11,078 nt of DNA, taken from NCBI GenBank assembly GCA_036939975.1, contig JALLPB010004302.1:1-11078 (forward strand), in the 5' to 3' direction. The first letter of the stretch is position 1, and the number at the start of each line of letters is the position of its first letter. This document shows, piece by piece, positions 8,597 to 11,078 of the stretch. This DNA comes from Cyclostephanos tholiformis. Its lineage: Eukaryota; Bacillariophyta; Thalassiosirophyceae; Thalassiosirales; Thalassiosiraceae. The position numbers were made by a program, and so were the translations under genes. Under the pieces are notes generated by a model that made no database searches, was not told where the DNA came from, and worked only from the letters and a program-made list of their open reading frames with translations.

Positions 8597-8958
8597 CCAC
8601 GCGCTGAGAGCCAGGTTGAGATGCAGCGGCGGCAGCGGCAGCAAGCACGGTGCTGGGCGTTTCACCGGGCTGAATAGGGAATAGAAAGAGTGCAGCCGCC
8701 GGGCGTTTCACTGCGATCAACCAAGAGAACACTCACACTTACGTGTGTGCATGGTGCTTGGCTGTCAGTGCTTGCTCATGCTCTTGCCTGGCCCCAATCA
8801 CTCAGCGCGCGGTCATATTAGGTTGATTCGCAGTAAAACGCCCGGCACTGCGCACTGCGCCGCACTCTTTGAATAGTGCTTGGCTGTCAGTGTGCGCGCT
8901 CTATTATCTATCGCATGGACAGCGAATCAACCTAATAATATGACCACGCATGCTGAGT
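8597..8958. repeat. Nested inverted-repeat cluster, MITE-like or transposon-end debris
   Basis: Two imperfect inverted-repeat pairs overlap. Pair 1 has arms 8800-8831 and 8922-8958: GGTCATATTAGGTTGATTCGC (8811-8831, 21 bp) recurs inverted with a three-base insertion at 8922-8945, and the match continues into CTCAGCGCGC versus GCATGCTGAG. Pair 2 has arms 8685-8722 and 8821-8870: GCCGGGCGTTT(C/T)ACTGCG is flanked by AAAGAGTGC and ATCAACC in both. The segment GGTTGATTCGC at 8821-8831 belongs to both pairs, so two mutually exclusive hairpins are possible. GGGCGTTTCAC also occurs directly at 8655-8665 and 8701-8711. CCACGCGCTGAG at 8597-8608 is a further inverted near-copy of 8801-8812. Confidence 0.75.
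8754..8892 (+). repeat. 17-bp exact direct repeat GTGCTTGGCTGTCAGTG
   Basis: The copies are at 8754-8770 and 8876-8892, 122 bp apart, each followed a few bases later by GCTCT. They straddle the left arm of inverted-repeat pair 1. They may be part of a longer duplicated unit of the cluster or the footprint of an insertion between them. Confidence 0.7.
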
Positions 8959-9469
8959 CAAAGCCTTTGTGCATTGACAAATGCGAACGCCTTTTTGGTC
9001 GTCGGGATGGCGCTGGCGCTGTGCCCCTCGGCCTCCAAATCGGTGGAACCAATCGTCAACGGCGGTAGCACAAGGACGACAACAGACCGCGGCCATAACA
9101 ATGATTCCCTCCAAATACCCTCATCCTATGGAGAGATGATACAGCAGGTCTCATCCTGCATGTCCGACGTGTATGACGGTGGGGGGCATGACGCGTCAGA
9201 TTGTGCGCATCCTCCTCCCGCGCGATGCGGCAAGCGGACAGCTAGGGGAACTCTATGAAGCCAAGGCGGAGACGGACGGCAGATCGATGTCGCGCAAGGT
9301 AAGGCTCGTGCCGACGGACGAGAGCTGGCAGGGTGGGATCATGCAGCTGTACCGCAGCGCAGAACCGAGTGCGCGGGACATACTGAGTCGGATGTCCCCC
9401 AGCGCCGCGACAACTGGCGTGCCTCCGAGGATAATCGAGGATCGTTCAATAGACAAATCGGCAGTGTGA
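8950..9469 (+). pseudogene. DUF1995-like protein fragment, frameshifted and lacking its C-terminal part
   Basis: The first frame starts at ATG 8950 and reads MLSQSLCALTNANAFLVVGM..., a signal-peptide-like start, then 'IPSSYGEMIQQVSSCMSDVYDGG', which resembles the start of a DUF1995 domain. At the six-G run 9181-9186 the homology switches to the next frame: 'MTRQIVRILLPRDAA', 'LVPTDESWQGGIMQLYRSAEPSARDILSRM', and 'GVPPRIIEDRSIDKSAV' before TGA 9467-9469. One G fewer would join the two halves. The family (e.g. plant LPA3-like chloroplast proteins) is usually longer, so the 3' part is missing. A GTGAGT donor-like hexamer overlaps the stop, so loss of downstream exons is possible. No continuation was found in the next 800 bp. 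The ATG lies inside an inverted-repeat arm, so the native 5' end may also have been replaced. The family assignment is from memory of motifs. Confidence 0.6.
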
Positions 9470-9750
9470 GTGTTCTCTGAGGAACATGTGCGTACGAGCC
9501 ATCGCGACACTGAGCACCGATCACCAAAAAAGAACCATCAGACTGCGTGCCTCAGTGTCATGAGTTCATAGGGTAGTATGGTAATAAAAATGTATTGATT
9601 CCGCCGCTAAACTATCATCCTGCCACAATAAGAAGATAAAGTGTTCGCAAACACTTTATCCCGCCGGTAGCCTGAATTCTTACTGAAAAATGGTAGAGGT
9701 TTAAAACAAAGCCCCAACATGACAGGCCGTTCATTCGAACCCTCATGATG
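9470..9750. other. Non-coding stretch with small inverted repeats
   Basis: No gene is supported. ACACTGAG (9507-9514) recurs inverted as CTCAGTGT (9551-9558). An AATAAA lies at 9583-9588 and might be an old poly(A) signal of the DUF1995-like gene. The strongest structure is the hairpin at 9635-9660, listed separately. Confidence 0.45.
9635..9671. repeat. Perfect 11-bp hairpin and copy B of the dispersed repeat
   Basis: GATAAAGTGTT (9635-9645) and AACACTTTATC (9650-9660) are perfect inverted repeats around the 4-nt loop CGCA. The right arm continues as CCGCCGGTAGC (9661-9671), so 9650-9671 pairs with 4104-4125 in opposite orientation at 20 of 22 positions. The shared ATAAAGTGTT core suggests one dispersed motif in two arrangements: a direct tandem at 4113-4146 and an inverted pair here. 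Confidence 0.75.
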
Positions 9751-9772
9751 GGTGGGGGACAATCCCCCCACA
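9751..9772. repeat. Small G/C hairpin
   Basis: GTGGGGG (9752-9758) faces CCCCCCAC (9764-9771) across the short ACAAT loop. It sits at the left edge of the degenerate tandem-repeat region. There is no U-tract, so it is not a bacterial-type terminator. Confidence 0.5.
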
Positions 9773-9799
9773 CCAGTAGCCACGGAATACTATTGTCTC

Positions 9800-10320
9800 G
9801 TGATATGTGTCATGGTTTGGTCTAAATCGTCCCACGAGGGGAGAGTCAACACTCTTTTGGAGGGGGGTGAATCATTATATTTGGGCCATCGCCGGGCCAT
9901 CGGCCGAAACCTCTTCAGATGGACCCCTTGCCATCGCCTGACGGCCACCCCCTGGCACCAGGAGCTGCATGACACTGTTGCATCACAGCAGATGACGTAA
10001 TGTGCTGGTGCGATTTGCCAACGAGGGACAAATTAGAGGGGCGTGTGTGGGGGTTGCGTGGAAGGGATTTTTGAGAGTCAGGGTAGGTGATAGGACCACC
10101 ACCCGAAACCTACGTGGTTGGCCTACTTTCAGTTGCCGGACGACCTCCCCCCGGCATCGGCAGATGCGCCACACTGTTGGCAAGCGACGGGTAATGTGGA
10201 TGGACCCAAATCCAGTGACGAGGCATAAATTGGGTATATTTTTAGATGGGGCGGGTTTTATGATAGGGTGAGTGGTAGGACCGCCAGGCTGTTAACCCTT
10301 AGGTCGACCCCTCGCCGTTG
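9800..10320. repeat. Degenerate tandem repeat, period about 185-200 bp
   Basis: Similar blocks recur at about 9894, 10092 and 10277: each has (G/A)GG(A/C)C(A/C)xC followed by a CxGAAACC- or GTTAACCC-like stretch and a C-rich G(C/T)C(T/G)(G/A)A(C/A)G ending. The tract (G)TAATGTG...GAGG(G)(A/C)...AAATT at about 9998-10035 recurs at about 10191-10231. The copies are strongly diverged, with stops in all frames, so I see no protein. It could be an old satellite or the remains of a transposable element terminal region. The alignment was made by eye and the period is approximate. Confidence 0.5.
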
Positions 10321-10325
10321 TCTGA

Positions 10326-10710
10326 ATGTATGATAGGTTTGGATGGTCCATAAATCTCTTGCCCGATGGCAATACTCTCGCGATCAGGTCGCCGGGATAT
10401 TTTGAAAGATCGATTTTTGGGAAAGCAGGATATGTGAGAGTCTTCTTTCTCCCTGATGAGCAGAGTGAATATCAATGACGCTAATGCTTGGAAGCAGATT
10501 GGCCAAGACATTGTCAGTGATGCAGATGATGATTGCAATGATTTTGGATATTATTTTTCCCTCTCTGGCGATGGCAAGACCATCGCGGTGGGCACCCGAT
10601 ATGCCAATGGAATGAAAGGTGAATATTCAGGTATTGTGAGAATCTATCGAGTTGATGATGCCAAAACGAATTGGATCTAAATTGGGGATGACATCAACAG
10701 AGAGGCATTT
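10326..10710 (+). pseudogene. Remnant of a diatom-type repeat beta-propeller protein
   Basis: Two blades are visible. Blade 1, frame 3 (10326-10475): 'DRFGWSINLLPDGNTLAI', then 'GYVRVFFL'. Blade 2, frame 1 (about 10480-10677): 'AWKQIGQDI', 'FGYYFSLSGDGKTIAVGTRY', 'SGIVRIYRVDDAKTNWI'. These follow the (W-xQxGxDI ... FGxSxSLSxDGxTxAxG ... GxVRxY) pattern of propeller-like surface proteins abundant in diatoms. A one-base shift separates the blades near 10470-10480. TAA at 10678-10680 stands where the repeat expects Gln (NW-I-[Q]-IGDDI), and the next blade starts as 'IGDDINREAF' before homology is lost near 10710. Full proteins have many blades, so this is a small decayed fragment. The cellular role is unknown. 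Confidence 0.7.
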
Positions 10711-10746
10711 ATCAGGATTACAAAAAAAGTGCCCGCACTCATCACC

Positions 10747-11078
10747 ATGGTGTGGGGGAAGAGGGGCATTAACTTCACCACCAATGAGCTTGAAAGCCTA
10801 GCAGAGTCCGTCTAGGAATTTGTTCCCATCAGCAGTACCGAGTGGGAGTGGGTTTGGAACAAGCATATTTCCTTTTTCCCTGATTGGAATCGGACTGCCA
10901 AATCCCTAAAGTGCAAATTTCAGGAGATGGCAAGGGCCAAAATCCCAACAGGTGACCCTGAATGCCTGCATCACATTCATATAGCTAAATGGGTGTATTA
11001 TTCCATTGTTAAGGCAATGGATTGCTCAACAGGTGAGGGGTCCAATGATTGGGAAGGAGGAGGACTTGGGGAGGAAGA
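10747..11078 (+). pseudogene. DUF6818-like (Myb-like) domain fragment with in-frame TAG, running off the window
   Basis: In the frame starting at ATG 10747 the protein reads 'WGKRGINFTTNELESLAESV', then TAG (10813-10815), then 'EFVPISSTEWEWVWNKHISF', 'RTAKSLKCKFQEMARAKIPTG', 'DPECLHHIHIAKWVYYSIVK' and an acidic tail to the window end. The combination of TxxELxxL, EWxxVxxKH, Rt-xxSLxxKF and KIPTGDP is the signature I know from DUF6818 proteins of oomycetes and diatoms, often linked to mobile-element-expanded families. The stop falls inside the domain, so this copy is probably dead unless the TAG is bypassed. The downstream end is not in view. Confidence 0.65.

Larger units (their letters stand above)
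4291..8815. mobile_element. Candidate DNA transposon carrying the transposase-like gene; ends uncertain
   Basis: The gene at 4769-8488 appears to be a mobile-element protein, and it is flanked by TGACCGCGCGC at 4291-4301 and its exact inverse GCGCGCGGTCA at 8805-8815. Similar 'ATTGG-GC' sequence follows a short distance inside both. Repeated copies of the right-hand motif cluster at 8597-8958. I could not identify a target-site duplication, and an 11-bp inverted match alone can arise by chance in 11 kb, so the boundaries are a hypothesis. Alternative: the element ends elsewhere and the inverted repeats on the right belong to a separate MITE. Confidence 0.35.

Noticed and set aside
8597..8958. 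Possible CRISPR-like array because of several short repeats
   Set aside because: Repeats are inverted, unevenly spaced and of different sequence, and the window is eukaryotic.
9721..9760. GTTCATTCGAACC, reminiscent of a tRNA T-loop or B box (minus strand GGTTCGAAT)
   Set aside because: The flanking bases do not form a T-stem and no acceptor, D-arm or anticodon arm could be placed around it.
9752..10271. 82- and 89-codon plus-strand frames in the repeat region
   Set aside because: Their similar peptide stretches (RNL...) are explained by the underlying DNA tandem repeat; the frames differ between units and contain stops, so they are not a gene.

Overview
The window looks like nuclear DNA from a diatom, most likely a centric (Thalassiosira/Skeletonema-like) species. 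This is inferred from gene content, not from any species marker. The evidence is: short GT-AG introns of 67-134 nt; a carrier protein with a signal-peptide-like and RR/AxA plastid-style N-terminus; a degenerate ankyrin protein of the 'LPLH' type; and decayed pieces of families I associate with diatoms and related algae (a 'W-QIGQDI...SLSxDGxTxAxG' propeller, a DUF6818-like domain and a DUF1995-like protein).

Layout. 1-2500: an intact intronless plus-strand gene (215-2275) encodes 686 aa, an ankyrin-like head, a linker with a 54/57-residue tandem duplication, and a long coiled coil. 2517-4084: converging on it, a minus-strand gene with five exons encodes a 407-aa mitochondrial-carrier-family protein with an unusual organelle-targeting N-terminus. 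4085-4768: gene-poor spacer with a small dispersed repeat and possible left-end signals of a mobile element.

4769-8488: a large transposase-like gene. It is one reading frame interrupted by a single TGA (6095-6097) and one 78-nt intron (6804-6881), about 1213 codons in all. It has candidate DDE-type acidic motifs in the middle and, near the C-terminus, a segment that resembles a GIY-YIG nuclease domain. A DDE core joined to a GIY-YIG-like module is the most interesting thing here, but it rests on motif reading alone.

8597-8958: GC-rich nested inverted repeats, probably MITE-like or transposon-end debris. 8950-9469: a DUF1995-like pseudogene with a frameshift in a six-G run and a missing C-terminal part. 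9470-10320: non-coding, with hairpins and a degenerate tandem repeat of about 185-200 bp. 10326-11078: two broken gene fragments back to back and in the same frame, a propeller remnant (one frameshift, one TAA) and a DUF6818-like domain (one TAG) that runs off the window.

In short, the left 4 kb is ordinary genic DNA with two apparently intact genes. The right 7 kb is a graveyard of mobile and decayed sequences dominated by one nearly intact, possibly recently inactivated, transposase-like gene.
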